DNA of 64,000 nt, from contig NZ_KQ033920.1 in assembly GCF_000969825.1 (NCBI RefSeq), positions 1,291,672-1,355,671 on the forward strand, written 5' to 3'. Numbering within the stretch: position 1 is the stretch's first letter; every line of letters begins with the position of its first letter. The notes under the pieces were generated by a model that worked only from the letters and a program-made list of their open reading frames with translations, did no database searches and was not told where the DNA came from. A program made the translations under genes and the position numbers. Shown here one piece after another: positions 17,489 through 24,127 of the stretch. The DNA comes from Parabacteroides gordonii MS-1 = DSM 23371. Its GTDB lineage: Bacteria; Bacteroidota; Bacteroidia; Bacteroidales; Tannerellaceae.

Positions 17489-17991
17489 CAGGCATACCCC
17501 CTTTCCTCCGGATTCATATCCTGCATGTTTCGACCTCCCATTGTACGTTCAACGTCGGCCATCCTGCGTCCGGCTTCTCCGGCCGAAGCATCCTGCCCAC
17601 CGTTCATTTCCGGTTCGTGCCCGGAGAAAAGATCATAATTACAAATCCCGATACGGGTACCTCCCTTTACTGCGTTCAACACGATCAGTTTTTCCATTTC
17701 AAGTATCTTCAGGTAATAACCTACCGAACCGAGACTGATAGCCGTGAAACGGGCCAGTTCCAAATAAGTACCCACATATTCTCCCCTACGGCAAACATGT
17801 TTGTTTTTTCCCAGCATCACTATTCCATCACGAAAGAAACTCAATGTGATCAGTGCCATATATATACGGGCCAACTGACACTTTTTTTTCTCCGGATGCA
17901 AAGACAGGTTTAATAACTTGCGCGGCATTTTGATAAACGCTTTTCCCAGGAAATCTGTTACCTGGCTACTGTTTTGAAGATCTTTGTTCAT
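17488..17991 (-). CDS. Winged-helix-like replication initiator/loader candidate
   Basis: 167 residues. The central part (RRGEYVGTYLELARFTAISL, followed by VGYYLKILEMEKLIVL) reads like a winged helix, as in DnaD-like or phage replication-initiation proteins; the C-terminal ~45 residues are polar and acidic (EPEMNGGQDASAGEAGRRM). It is the first gene of the set DnaB-like, primase, DUF4248, matching the order initiator-helicase-primase of phage replication modules. No confident family name can be given. An 8-bp hairpin ends four bases upstream of its ATG. Confidence 0.6.
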   Translation of the reverse strand: MNKDLQNSSQVTDFLGKAFIKMPRKLLNLSLHPEKKKCQLARIYMALITLSFFRDGIVMLGKNKHVCRRGEYVGTYLELARFTAISLGSVGYYLKILEMEKLIVLNAVKGGTRIGICNYDLFSGHEPEMNGGQDASAGEAGRRMADVERTMGGRNMQDMNPEERGYA

Positions 17992-17994
17992 AAC

Positions 17995-18295
17995 CGTAAA
18001 TATTAATATCTGTTAGTATTTACGTTGTTATACGATTTCTATTTGCAGAAATCATTGAGTTATCTCGCTTCTTCCCTACACTCTATTTGCTTTCTATTCG
18101 ACCGGAAACGGTTCCTCTTTAATATAGTAAGAAGTATTTCTTTTTATAAGAAATTTATAAATACAAGATTTTTCCATTTTTTCGGAAAATAAGACCGTAT
18201 ATCAACGACTAAAACAAAGATAGACAGTAGGTTTCGTATATAAAAAACTGTTTTTCGCGTATATTTCACAATCTAACAAGCGATATATCAGCTTG
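17995..18295 (-). promoter_or_regulatory. Leader region of the replication/export gene series
   Basis: About 300 bp without a gene. Read leftward, a TATCTTTG -7 box (complement of 18215-18222) could start a transcript with a ~215-nt leader; the matching -33 box is weak. Immediately before the ATG at 17991 an inverted repeat (17995-18002 with 18017-18024, CGTAAATA/TATTTACG, 14-nt loop) could hide the ribosome-binding region or act as an operator. A short 8-bp hairpin at 18274-18298 overlaps the stop of the next gene upstream and may weakly terminate it. Confidence 0.4.
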
Positions 18296-18748
18296 TTAAT
18301 TACTTAAAATTCCTTCTCTCCTGGCAGGTTCCAGCTTTATCTCCATTTTGATTCCGTCATGGATATGCTGATAATCCTCATGGGCCGCTTTCAGCAGGTT
18401 GCAAATATAGGTCTGCTCGTAGCCTGTATTGAACACCAGATTGATAAATCCGGCTAATTCTTCATACGAACACTCTTCAAACATACCATATCGAAACATT
18501 CCCGACATATACTCGATAAACAATTTCGGCTCCACTATCCGGATTCGCTCCAGATTAGCCGGCCCGGCATCATATCCGCAATGGTGCAATATCTTCTCCC
18601 TGTAATTAGTAAAAAACGATTTAGCCAAAGCGTTCCATGTTTTCCTTTTTCTTATCTCCGGATCCCCTAACAACAAAGCCAGTAATAAAATATAATGGCT
18701 GTTATTCTTCACTCTTTCAATCGATTCTTCCAGGGAAGGATACGACAA
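18296..18748 (-). CDS. Hypothetical protein, 150 residues
   Basis: Not recognised. The frame starts at a TTG (18746-18748) preceded by GGGGA at suitable distance; no in-frame ATG lies nearby, so the start is uncertain. The protein is soluble and helical, with a hydrophobic N-terminal helix (HYILLLALLLG) and several Cys/Tyr residues in the C-terminal half (EECSYEELAGFINLVFNTGY). Codon use looks like its neighbours and the frame is long and undisturbed. It is read in the same direction as the replication set but separated from it by ~300 bp with its own weak hairpin. Confidence 0.55.
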   Translation of the reverse strand: MSYPSLEESIERVKNNSHYILLLALLLGDPEIRKRKTWNALAKSFFTNYREKILHHCGYDAGPANLERIRIVEPKLFIEYMSGMFRYGMFEECSYEELAGFINLVFNTGYEQTYICNLLKAAHEDYQHIHDGIKMEIKLEPARREGILSN

Positions 18749-18897
18749 ATATTTCCCCGTTATTTCACGAACGGTCTTTTTAAAAAAACGATTATTCTTT
18801 GTACAATTTGCTTGTTTATATTATTAATCATATTCATTCTCCAATTAGGCATCCATATAGCCTGCGAGATTGTGAAATGATATACCCTTTATATGCA

Positions 18898-18954
18898 AAA
18901 CATACATGTTTCGCGTTTAAAACATATATGTTTTAACGTTGAAACACCCGTGTT
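18898..18954. promoter_or_regulatory. Three tandem palindromes spaced exactly 22 bp apart
   Basis: AAACATACATGTTT (18898-18911), AAAACATATATGTTTT (18919-18934, perfect) and AACACCCGTGTT (18943-18954) are centred at 18904.5, 18926.5 and 18948.5. All share the half-site AACA(C/T) .. (G/A)TGTT. The regular two-turn spacing and position ~90-140 bp before the promoter of the HU-related gene suggest cooperative binding of a dimeric regulator. The rest of the 18749-19098 gap holds the promoter listed next and nothing else recognised. Confidence 0.6.
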
Positions 18955-19015
18955 CTGAAGCCAATTAATTAACTGTCGTTATCTGCTCCTATCCCACTGT
19001 TACTGCACCTATCTG

Positions 19016-19045
19016 TCTGTGGGTTTTCAGGCCACCGTACCTTTG
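19016..19045 (+). promoter_or_regulatory. Promoter of the HU-related/glucosaminidase cassette
   Basis: A TACCTTTG -7 box at 19038-19045 fits TAnnTTTG; the -33 position has a weaker TCTG (19016-19019) at 18 bp. Transcription would start near 19052, ~47 bases before the ATG at 19099, with an AT-rich repetitive leader between. Confidence 0.55.
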
Positions 19046-19098
19046 TAATGTTATCGATAACCAACAATTTTCAATTATTAATTTTTAAATTCCAAACT

Positions 19099-19545
19099 AT
19101 GCCATTAAAGTACAGACTTGTAAAACGTAAGGACATGAGCAAGGGGGCTGCCGAAGGAACCGAGCTCTACTTTGCCCAGACCAGTATTACCAAAAAAGTA
19201 GATCTCAACCGTATCTGCGCCCGTATCAGCAAATACAGCACAGCCAGCCGCGGTGATATTCTACTGGTTTTAGACGGTTTTATCACCGTCATGAATGAAT
19301 CCCTTGCCGATGGCGAATCGATCCATTTGGGCGATTTCGGCAGCTTCCGTATGGTAGCCGGTAGTAAAGGGGCTGCTACTGAAGAAGAGTTTAAGACCTC
19401 TTTGTTCAACCGTGCTCATATCGTTTTCTATCCGGGAACGATGTTAATGAACCTTGTTCGCGATGCCAGTTTTGAAAAATGGGCCATTCCTGGTTCAGTT
19501 ACCACCCCCTCGGAAGGTGAAGACGACCGTCCGGTAATCGAATAA
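19099..19545 (+). CDS. HU-related DNA-binding protein
   Basis: 148 residues from ATG 19099 (an ATG at 19048 would add 17 residues encoded by the AT-rich leader). It belongs to the HU-related group of Bacteroidales: MPLKYRLVKRKDMSKGAAEG start, helices VDLNRICARISKYSTASRGD, strand turn IHLGDFGSFRMV, and an arm ending VFYPGTMLMNLVRDASFEKW, followed by a short acidic tail. These genes commonly precede a peptidoglycan hydrolase beside polysaccharide loci. DNA-bending activity is expected from the family; the target is not known. It lies 4 bp upstream of the glucosaminidase. Confidence 0.85.
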   Translation: MPLKYRLVKRKDMSKGAAEGTELYFAQTSITKKVDLNRICARISKYSTASRGDILLVLDGFITVMNESLADGESIHLGDFGSFRMVAGSKGAATEEEFKTSLFNRAHIVFYPGTMLMNLVRDASFEKWAIPGSVTTPSEGEDDRPVIE

Positions 19546-19549
19546 TATC

Positions 19550-20011
19550 ATGACAAAGCAGAATTACATCAAACAGTACCTGCCTCTCGCCCAAAAGGCG
19601 GGAGAGCGGTTCGGAATGAATCCGATCATCATCCTGGCTCAATCGGCTATTGAAACGGGTTGGGGCGAAAGCTCGCTGGCCAAGGAGTATAATAACTTTT
19701 TCGGTATCACCGCCTACGGCCGTCCTAATCCTTTCTGGGATGGTGGGCGGACAGACTTGTCTGCCACAGGAGGCCGACCGGCTCTTTGGTTCCGCCGGTA
19801 TCTCACAGCCGAAGATAGTTTTCTCGATTTCGCCCGTCTGATCCACTCGGCCTATCCCGTGGCTGCCACGCTCACCTTCTGTCCTTCAGCTTACGCCAAG
19901 GAGATCGCGTACAGCAAATACATCAGCGAAGTGAATGGCGACAACCGTGCCGCTTATCAGCGTATGCTGGTATCGATTTGCAAGTCGATAGAACGGTTAT
20001 TACCTAATTAA
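19550..20011 (+). CDS. Glucosaminidase-family peptidoglycan hydrolase (GH73-like)
   Basis: 153 residues spanning little more than the catalytic domain. The GH73 pattern is clear: ILAQSAIETGWGESSLAKEY supplies the catalytic glutamate, then NNFFGITA and WFRRYLTAEDSFLDFARLI. There is no signal peptide, so export would need a holin-like partner, lysis or non-classical release; the next locus encodes small hydrophobic peptides. Four bp separate it from the HU-related gene. In Bacteroidales this slot is often filled by an N-acetylmuramoyl-L-alanine amidase; here a glucosaminidase occupies it. A phage lysis origin is likely by inference. Confidence 0.85.
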   Translation: MTKQNYIKQYLPLAQKAGERFGMNPIIILAQSAIETGWGESSLAKEYNNFFGITAYGRPNPFWDGGRTDLSATGGRPALWFRRYLTAEDSFLDFARLIHSAYPVAATLTFCPSAYAKEIAYSKYISEVNGDNRAAYQRMLVSICKSIERLLPN

Positions 20012-20023
20012 TAAATTATTATC

Positions 20024-20332
20024 ATGAATGTCCTTGAAACAATTCTCAACTTCCTCACCCAGCTTGCCCGGATCATCTTTCCCCGCAAGCGAAAGCCGGC
20101 AGCCGGTGACTGCCCCTGTCCTCATCCTCTGCCTGCTCCTCCTGAGCCTCCTCTCCCTCCTGATGCGGGAGACGGAAGTGACCCTGACCTGCATCGGGGC
20201 GATACTCTCGCTCTCGCCCAGGGAGACTGGGGAAGCCGGAAAAACCGGGAAGCCGACTGGCTCGGAATGTCCGGATATAGCTTGATGCTGATGGGCGGGG
20301 TCGGGTGTTTGTATAAATGGTTTATTGCGTAA
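20024..20332 (+). CDS. Small proline-rich frame overlapping another frame (candidate)
   Basis: Frame A starts at ATG 20024: 102 residues with an amphipathic N-terminus (MNVLETILNFLTQLARIIF), a basic patch, a proline-rich centre (PHPLPAPPEPPLPP) and a C-terminal hydrophobic segment (MSGYSLMLMGGVGCLYKWF). A second frame starts four bases later (see next entry). The arrangement behind a peptidoglycan hydrolase recalls the overlapping Rz/Rz1 spanin genes, but no lipobox is seen here. Which frame is translated is unresolved; comparison with the repeat copy at 22503 favours frame B. Confidence 0.4.
   Translation: MNVLETILNFLTQLARIIFPRKRKPAAGDCPCPHPLPAPPEPPLPPDAGDGSDPDLHRGDTLALAQGDWGSRKNREADWLGMSGYSLMLMGGVGCLYKWFIA
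20028..20285 (+). CDS. Small membrane-segment frame embedded in frame A (candidate)
   Basis: Frame B starts at ATG 20028, four bases after frame A (ATGAATG). It encodes 85 residues with one strongly hydrophobic segment (PVLILCLLLLSLLSLLM) followed by RETEV and a polar tail. The 30-bp copy at 22503-22532 differs at two positions, both synonymous in this frame (LSLLSLLMRE kept) and both changing residues in frame A. That supports frame B as the one under protein-level selection. Role unknown; a holin-like or toxin-like membrane peptide is possible. Confidence 0.45.
   Translation: MSLKQFSTSSPSLPGSSFPASESRQPVTAPVLILCLLLLSLLSLLMRETEVTLTCIGAILSLSPRETGEAGKTGKPTGSECPDIA
20141..20170 (+). repeat. 30-bp direct repeat, copy 1, left of ATPase/TOPRIM pair
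   Basis: CCTGAGCCTCCTCTCCC.. at 20141-20170 matches 22503-22532 at 28 of 30 positions in the same orientation. The two copies enclose the whole ATPase-TOPRIM pair. Copy 1 lies inside the small overlapping-frame locus. Confidence 0.7.
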
Positions 20333-20434
20333 GCGATCCTTCCCTTTCGAGGGAAACAGGGGGTGTGTCAGGGATGCACTCCCTGTCTATTTCATAAGAG
20401 CCTGTTTAAATTTTGCTCAAATCTGTTTGAAAAA

Positions 20435-21223
20435 TCATGTTAACCTGCGGATAATTTCTTTACATCCAAAATAATCAAACACGAAAAGAGGAAATGCACT
20501 CAACACCGCAACTTTGGGACACGGTTGTCCGATATATTTTTCTATTTGTTTCTCAAAGATCACAAATTGTGACACCAACTCTTCCGGTAAAGAATAAGAA
20601 TCATTGACCACATAATTCATCTTAAAAAGATGCGCCTTTATAAGGGTATTCCAACACTCTGAATTATATTGATGAATATTCGACATTTTAGGACATTCAT
20701 TACCTACCCGCGTTTTATAATGAGGTTCACTCAAACAGGTAGCCACCTCCTTACAATCTTCTTGATTAGGGCAATTCCTTCCTTTACATTTTACACACAA
20801 GTCCCTAAAACTGTCATGATCCTTAAAATGCCTGATGGCCTCCACCATTGGATAGCTAATATAGAGTTTACCTTGTTCTGTCTCGTTATCAAAGTAAGTC
20901 AACATTTCTTTTATCTTTTCATCGCCTGGTTTCCCTTTGTTAGCTGTTGCATGACCATCATAATCAAAGAATAAATGAATTTCCGAAAAATCATCTCTAT
21001 TATAATCTTCAAGCACCTTGGCATTCTGTTCATTCAATGCTTTAATATAGCTAAACATATCCAAATATTCATCTGTAACAAAAGTAGCATATAGCTGATA
21101 AATATCTGCAGCAAAAGCGCACTTGATTATTTTTTCATCCTTAAAAACGGACTTTTCCAGACTTTCAGCAATCACCTTCTCAGCCCTTTCTCCTTCAAAG
21201 ACAAACAAAATATTAGTCGACAT
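20435..21223 (-). CDS. TOPRIM-domain protein, partner of ATPase (defence-like)
   Basis: 262 residues from ATG 21223, which lies inside the last codons of the ATPase gene (11-bp overlap), so translation is coupled. The TOPRIM pattern is visible: NILFVFEGERAEKVI near the N-terminus (catalytic glutamate) and IHLFFDYDGH around residue 90 (DxD metal motif). A cysteine-rich insertion (CVKCKGRNCPNQEDCKEVATC, two-part) may bind zinc. TOPRIM partners of ABC-type ATPases act as nucleases in anti-phage systems such as PARIS (AriA/AriB) and in RloA/RloB-like pairs. This protein is not a clear match to AriB (DUF4435) from sequence alone. The pair is AT-rich compared with its neighbours, suggesting transfer. 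Confidence 0.7.
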   Translation of the reverse strand: MSTNILFVFEGERAEKVIAESLEKSVFKDEKIIKCAFAADIYQLYATFVTDEYLDMFSYIKALNEQNAKVLEDYNRDDFSEIHLFFDYDGHATANKGKPGDEKIKEMLTYFDNETEQGKLYISYPMVEAIRHFKDHDSFRDLCVKCKGRNCPNQEDCKEVATCLSEPHYKTRVGNECPKMSNIHQYNSECWNTLIKAHLFKMNYVVNDSYSLPEELVSQFVIFEKQIEKYIGQPCPKVAVLSAFPLFVFDYFGCKEIIRRLT

Positions 21224-22331
21224 TGAATGCTCCTGCTTTATACATTTTCTCAATATTGTGTGCTTCCCTCAATTCTTTATCTGTGCTATTCGACAAAGAT
21301 TTGATTTTCTTCTTATTCATCAAGAAATAGCAATCCGGACGTAATAAGTCGTTAGAAAGGATAGACGTATTATGAGTAGTCAAAATAAACTGAACCCCTA
21401 TTTCTTTCAATGTTTCCACTATCATCTTAGATAGATCATGATGATAAAAAGCATCAAATTCATCTATGAATAAAAAAGACACCTCATTTTTTCGTATTCG
21501 CTGATACCAACAGTAAAAAAGAGTAAGTGCACTTGTTCCTGTTGACATAATCTCAGTCATCAACAACTTCTTCCCATTAAAATCAAATGCCAAATCTTTT
21601 CTATCCAATGATTCTACTACAGAAAGCTTGCAACTAATATTTGCCTTATTTAGAAAAAACTCAAAATCCTCAACATTCCCCCATTCGATAATATCTTCCG
21701 TCAACGATCTCTTTCCGGTATCCTGTAATCCCATATAGGTCCGATCTTCCAACGAACGAAAAAACAACATATGTTCTACAAAGGAGAAAAAGGCTTTAAA
21801 TATATTGTTTTGTTCATTTTCCTCCAGTACTGTGTTGTTTTTAATATACTTCAAAACAGATAATTGAGGATCATTAATCATAGTTTTCAGACTTTCTGCA
21901 CCTTTCAGCCAAACAGAGAAGTTAGTATTCCCGTTTGTCCTATCAAATGACACCAGGACTGTATCATCTATTGCAAACTCCTCATAAACCAAAACCTTAT
22001 AATCACTCTTTTTATAAATATACTTTACAACCTTATTATCAATAAGAAATTCGTAATAAAAATCAACCGTAGGCGAGGTACTATAAGCATTTACATAATT
22101 TCTATATCTACGCTCTTCTCTTCTTTGATCAGTCAGATGTTCAATAATATCAAAAATAGCTAATCCCAGATTTGATTTCCCCATGCCGTTATGCCCATAA
22201 ATAAGCGCAGCATTCACTATTCCATTTTTCACACATTGTGAATTAAATGAATAACCATTCGTTTCCGAAAGATCAAATTCAAAATCATTTTGGAAACATT
22301 TAAAATTAGAAACTCTAAATTTCCTAAGCAT
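21213..22331 (-). CDS. ABC-type AAA ATPase, RloA/AriA-like (defence candidate)
   Basis: 372 residues. The N-terminus MLRKFRVSNFKCFQNDFEF is the start seen in SMC/OLD-type ATPases. Walker A is YGHNGMGKSNL, the signature-like region is MSTGTSALTL, Walker B is FLFIDEFDAFYHH, and the H-switch is ILTTHNTSILSNDLLRPD. There is no fused nuclease domain, unlike OLD or GajA; the TOPRIM function is in the overlapping downstream gene. Related ATPases sense phage components and release or activate a toxic partner. A leftward -7-like box (CAAATATA at 22357-22364 on +) lies 26 bp upstream. Assignment as a phage-defence sensor is inference from architecture and pairing. Confidence 0.78.
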   Translation of the reverse strand: MLRKFRVSNFKCFQNDFEFDLSETNGYSFNSQCVKNGIVNAALIYGHNGMGKSNLGLAIFDIIEHLTDQRREERRYRNYVNAYSTSPTVDFYYEFLIDNKVVKYIYKKSDYKVLVYEEFAIDDTVLVSFDRTNGNTNFSVWLKGAESLKTMINDPQLSVLKYIKNNTVLEENEQNNIFKAFFSFVEHMLFFRSLEDRTYMGLQDTGKRSLTEDIIEWGNVEDFEFFLNKANISCKLSVVESLDRKDLAFDFNGKKLLMTEIMSTGTSALTLFYCWYQRIRKNEVSFLFIDEFDAFYHHDLSKMIVETLKEIGVQFILTTHNTSILSNDLLRPDCYFLMNKKKIKSLSNSTDKELREAHNIEKMYKAGAFNVD

Positions 22332-22480
22332 AGATATTATTTCGTTAAGTTCACAACAAATATATAAGAAAGAACAACTACTGTAATTTTTTTACGGCAG
22401 TTTTTATTCTTTTTTATATAATCATGATATAAAGATTTGCTCACACCGTTCACATAACAAGGGTTATTTTTATATACCGG

Positions 22481-22678
22481 CTAAATGCATCGGTTTCCAT
22501 AACCTGAGCCTCCTCTCCCTTCTGATGAGGGAAGTATAGTCCCCGGCTCCAATGCATTCAGCAAACGCTGAGCCTTAGCATCCAAAGATTCATGGAAGTT
22601 ATGGTTCATACGCAAGCGGGGGGATTCCTGGGCTTGCTTCGTTACTTCGTTTAATAAAGTTGAATTAATTAGTTGCAT
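22481..22678 (-). pseudogene. Truncated wbuC, N-terminal half
   Basis: 65 codons. Residues 1-50 match the N-terminus of WbuC-family cupin metalloproteins (MQLINSTLLNEVTKQAQESP, then MNHNFHESLDAKAQRLLNAL and EPGT). After EPGTILP the frame runs into the second copy of the 30-bp repeat and stops; the metal-binding cupin half is missing. WbuC genes usually close polysaccharide operons. The matching C-terminal fragment lies upstream at 23065-23235, in inverted order relative to transcription, so the two pieces are not a simple interrupted gene. Confidence 0.75.
22503..22532 (+). repeat. 30-bp direct repeat, copy 2, right of ATPase/TOPRIM pair
   Basis: Partner of 20141-20170 (28 of 30 identical). 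On the opposite strand it forms the aberrant end of the wbuC N-terminal fragment; on the + strand it keeps the LSLLSLLMRE reading followed by Val and a stop. It marks a recombination joint. Confidence 0.7.
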
Positions 22679-22763
22679 GACTTTTGTTTCAATATTTCCT
22701 CCAAACCATTTTATTAACGACTCCGGTATAGCTTTGTATCAGCTTGACAGAACAGCATCCCAA

Positions 22764-23021
22764 TTACTTCCATCCAAATTTCCGGTCAATAGAATCAAAA
22801 ACTTCAGATGTAGTATAGAATGGTCCTCCGTTTTTTATGGCTTCCATTGTATGTGCTGCTATCTTTTCCAACAAATCTTTAAGCATCGCACACTCACTTT
22901 TCTCTGTATCATATACAACTACCAAAGATTTGGTAAACCGATGTAACTCTTGAAGTTTATACTCCCGCAAAGTCATTACATCTTTGGATCTGTCAACCTG
23001 CCATGTGTCAGATTTTATCAT
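22764..23021 (-). CDS. Hypothetical protein, 85 residues
   Basis: Not recognised. The protein is soluble, mostly helical and charged (MTLREYKLQELHRFTKSLVV, then LLEKIAAHTMEAIKNGGPF), ending DRKFGWK. It has an ATG at 23021, with an internal ATG sixteen residues in (near 22976) that could be the true start. It sits between the two separated wbuC fragments at the distal end of the capsule operon, in the same direction. It could be a small gene brought in with the rearrangement or a fragment of a larger one. Confidence 0.45.
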   Translation of the reverse strand: MIKSDTWQVDRSKDVMTLREYKLQELHRFTKSLVVVYDTEKSECAMLKDLLEKIAAHTMEAIKNGGPFYTTSEVFDSIDRKFGWK

Positions 23022-23064
23022 AACTTACTTTTTCTTCAAAAGATAGAAATACTCATCAGTTAGT

Positions 23065-23235
23065 CTACGCCATATATGCACCATCTTTAGCTTCAAAGAT
23101 GGTGCTTGGCTCTTTTACATCCACGCTATGCCACACACCCAACGAGCTCTGCACCCCATATTTGCCTTCGCACGGACAAAGGGTCACGCGAGAAACCTCT
23201 ACAAATTTCCAGACTACAACAAAGTGTTTTTCCAT
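23065..23235 (-). pseudogene. wbuC-like C-terminal fragment
   Basis: 56 codons from ATG 23235. The C-terminal part (SLGVWHSVDVKEPSTIFEAK followed by DGAY) matches the end of WbuC-family cupins, where the sequence is typically GTWHSV.. EPGTVIFEVKEGPY. The metal-binding N-terminal half is absent and the first ~20 residues are not recognisable. It starts 27 bp after the PIG-L stop. The N-terminal half of a WbuC lies further downstream (22481-22678), so these are remnants of a rearranged or duplicated gene. It may still be translated as a small protein. Confidence 0.65.
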
Positions 23236-23261
23236 ATTCAACAGTTCATTATGATTGCAAC

Positions 23262-23939
23262 TCAATAAAGTCGCAATACCACCTCGAAGCTTTCCGCATA
23301 TTCGCAACCCCACTGTCCGCCACGTATAGCTGCAAGACCAGTGATATATTCTGCTGAGCGAGGATGAGGATAAGAACGCATCACGCCACGGTACATGGAG
23401 AGCGCCTTTATCTTAGCATCCACTCCTTCCTTACCAACCTCCACATAGCAGTTAGGATTAAACGTCACCATCGCATTGTTGATTTTCCACTCTGTACACG
23501 AAGGAACCTCCATGTACCAGAACTCCTTGACACGCTTCACCTCGGGTCTGCGTTGGAACAATCGGATAGCCTCCTGACACGCCATCGAGGTTTGCAGATG
23601 GTCATTGTTCGTATCTGCAGGGTGATGGGTGATGATAACATCCGGCTCACTCTTCCTTATGGCACTCTCTATGAATTGTACCAATTTCAGATGCGACACT
23701 GTATTCATCTCTATATTAGGGAACGTTCCCTCATAGATACGATTCACGCCCAAAAATTTATTTGAGGCATTCGTATCATCCTCCAACTCATTATCCTCTG
23801 GACGGAAAGCACGCGCCTTCGCCTCTGTACACATGATACATACATCAACCACATCACCTTGATGTGACCATTTCCACATTGACGCACCAGCACCAAGAGT
23901 CTCATCATCAGGATGAGCCACTACGAGTAAGTATTTCAT
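23262..23939 (-). CDS. PIG-L/LmbE-family deacetylase
   Basis: 225 residues. The zinc-binding motif AHPDDETLGAG is at residues 8-18, the second motif HHPADTNNDH near residue 106, both complete. PIG-L family enzymes remove N-acetyl groups from GlcNAc-type sugars on nucleotide, lipid or cofactor carriers. In a capsule operon the likely substrate is a lipid-linked or nucleotide-linked N-acetylamino sugar, exposing an amine for further modification; this is inferred from context. It lies 188 bp downstream of the initiating sugar transferase, with degenerate sequence between. Confidence 0.88.
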   Translation of the reverse strand: MKYLLVVAHPDDETLGAGASMWKWSHQGDVVDVCIMCTEAKARAFRPEDNELEDDTNASNKFLGVNRIYEGTFPNIEMNTVSHLKLVQFIESAIRKSEPDVIITHHPADTNNDHLQTSMACQEAIRLFQRRPEVKRVKEFWYMEVPSCTEWKINNAMVTFNPNCYVEVGKEGVDAKIKALSMYRGVMRSYPHPRSAEYITGLAAIRGGQWGCEYAESFEVVLRLY

Positions 23940-24127
23940 TTTGATTTATCTATATTGTTTATTACTTAAGTGTATCAAGTACTTTTTGTGGTGTAAGCAT
24001 ATCTAGCTAACCAGTGTTCTACCAGCATACCTTAGTACCTCTATCCTCAACTCTATATGCCCATGAAGCCAACTTGTTTATTGGTGATTGAAACATCTCA
24101 ACACTTCATTGTGAAATTTGAAGTTCG
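23940..24127 (-). other. 188-bp gap with possible gene remnant
   Basis: No intact gene. Read leftward, one frame gives protein-like stretches (MFQSPINKLASWAYRVEDRG and LDMLTPQKVLDTLK) interrupted by in-frame stops, followed by a stop just before the PIG-L gene. This looks like a decayed gene end rather than a promoter region, but no family could be named. Confidence 0.3.

Noticed and set aside
20000-20194. Leftward frame opposite the small overlapping locus
   Set aside because: It is arginine-rich, lies opposite the GC-rich region of two rightward candidate frames, and has no recognisable domain or ribosome-binding site.
20435-22331. ATPase/TOPRIM pair as a Gabija system
   Set aside because: Gabija has ATPase and TOPRIM fused in one protein with a UvrD-like helicase partner; here the two functions are separate and no helicase is present.
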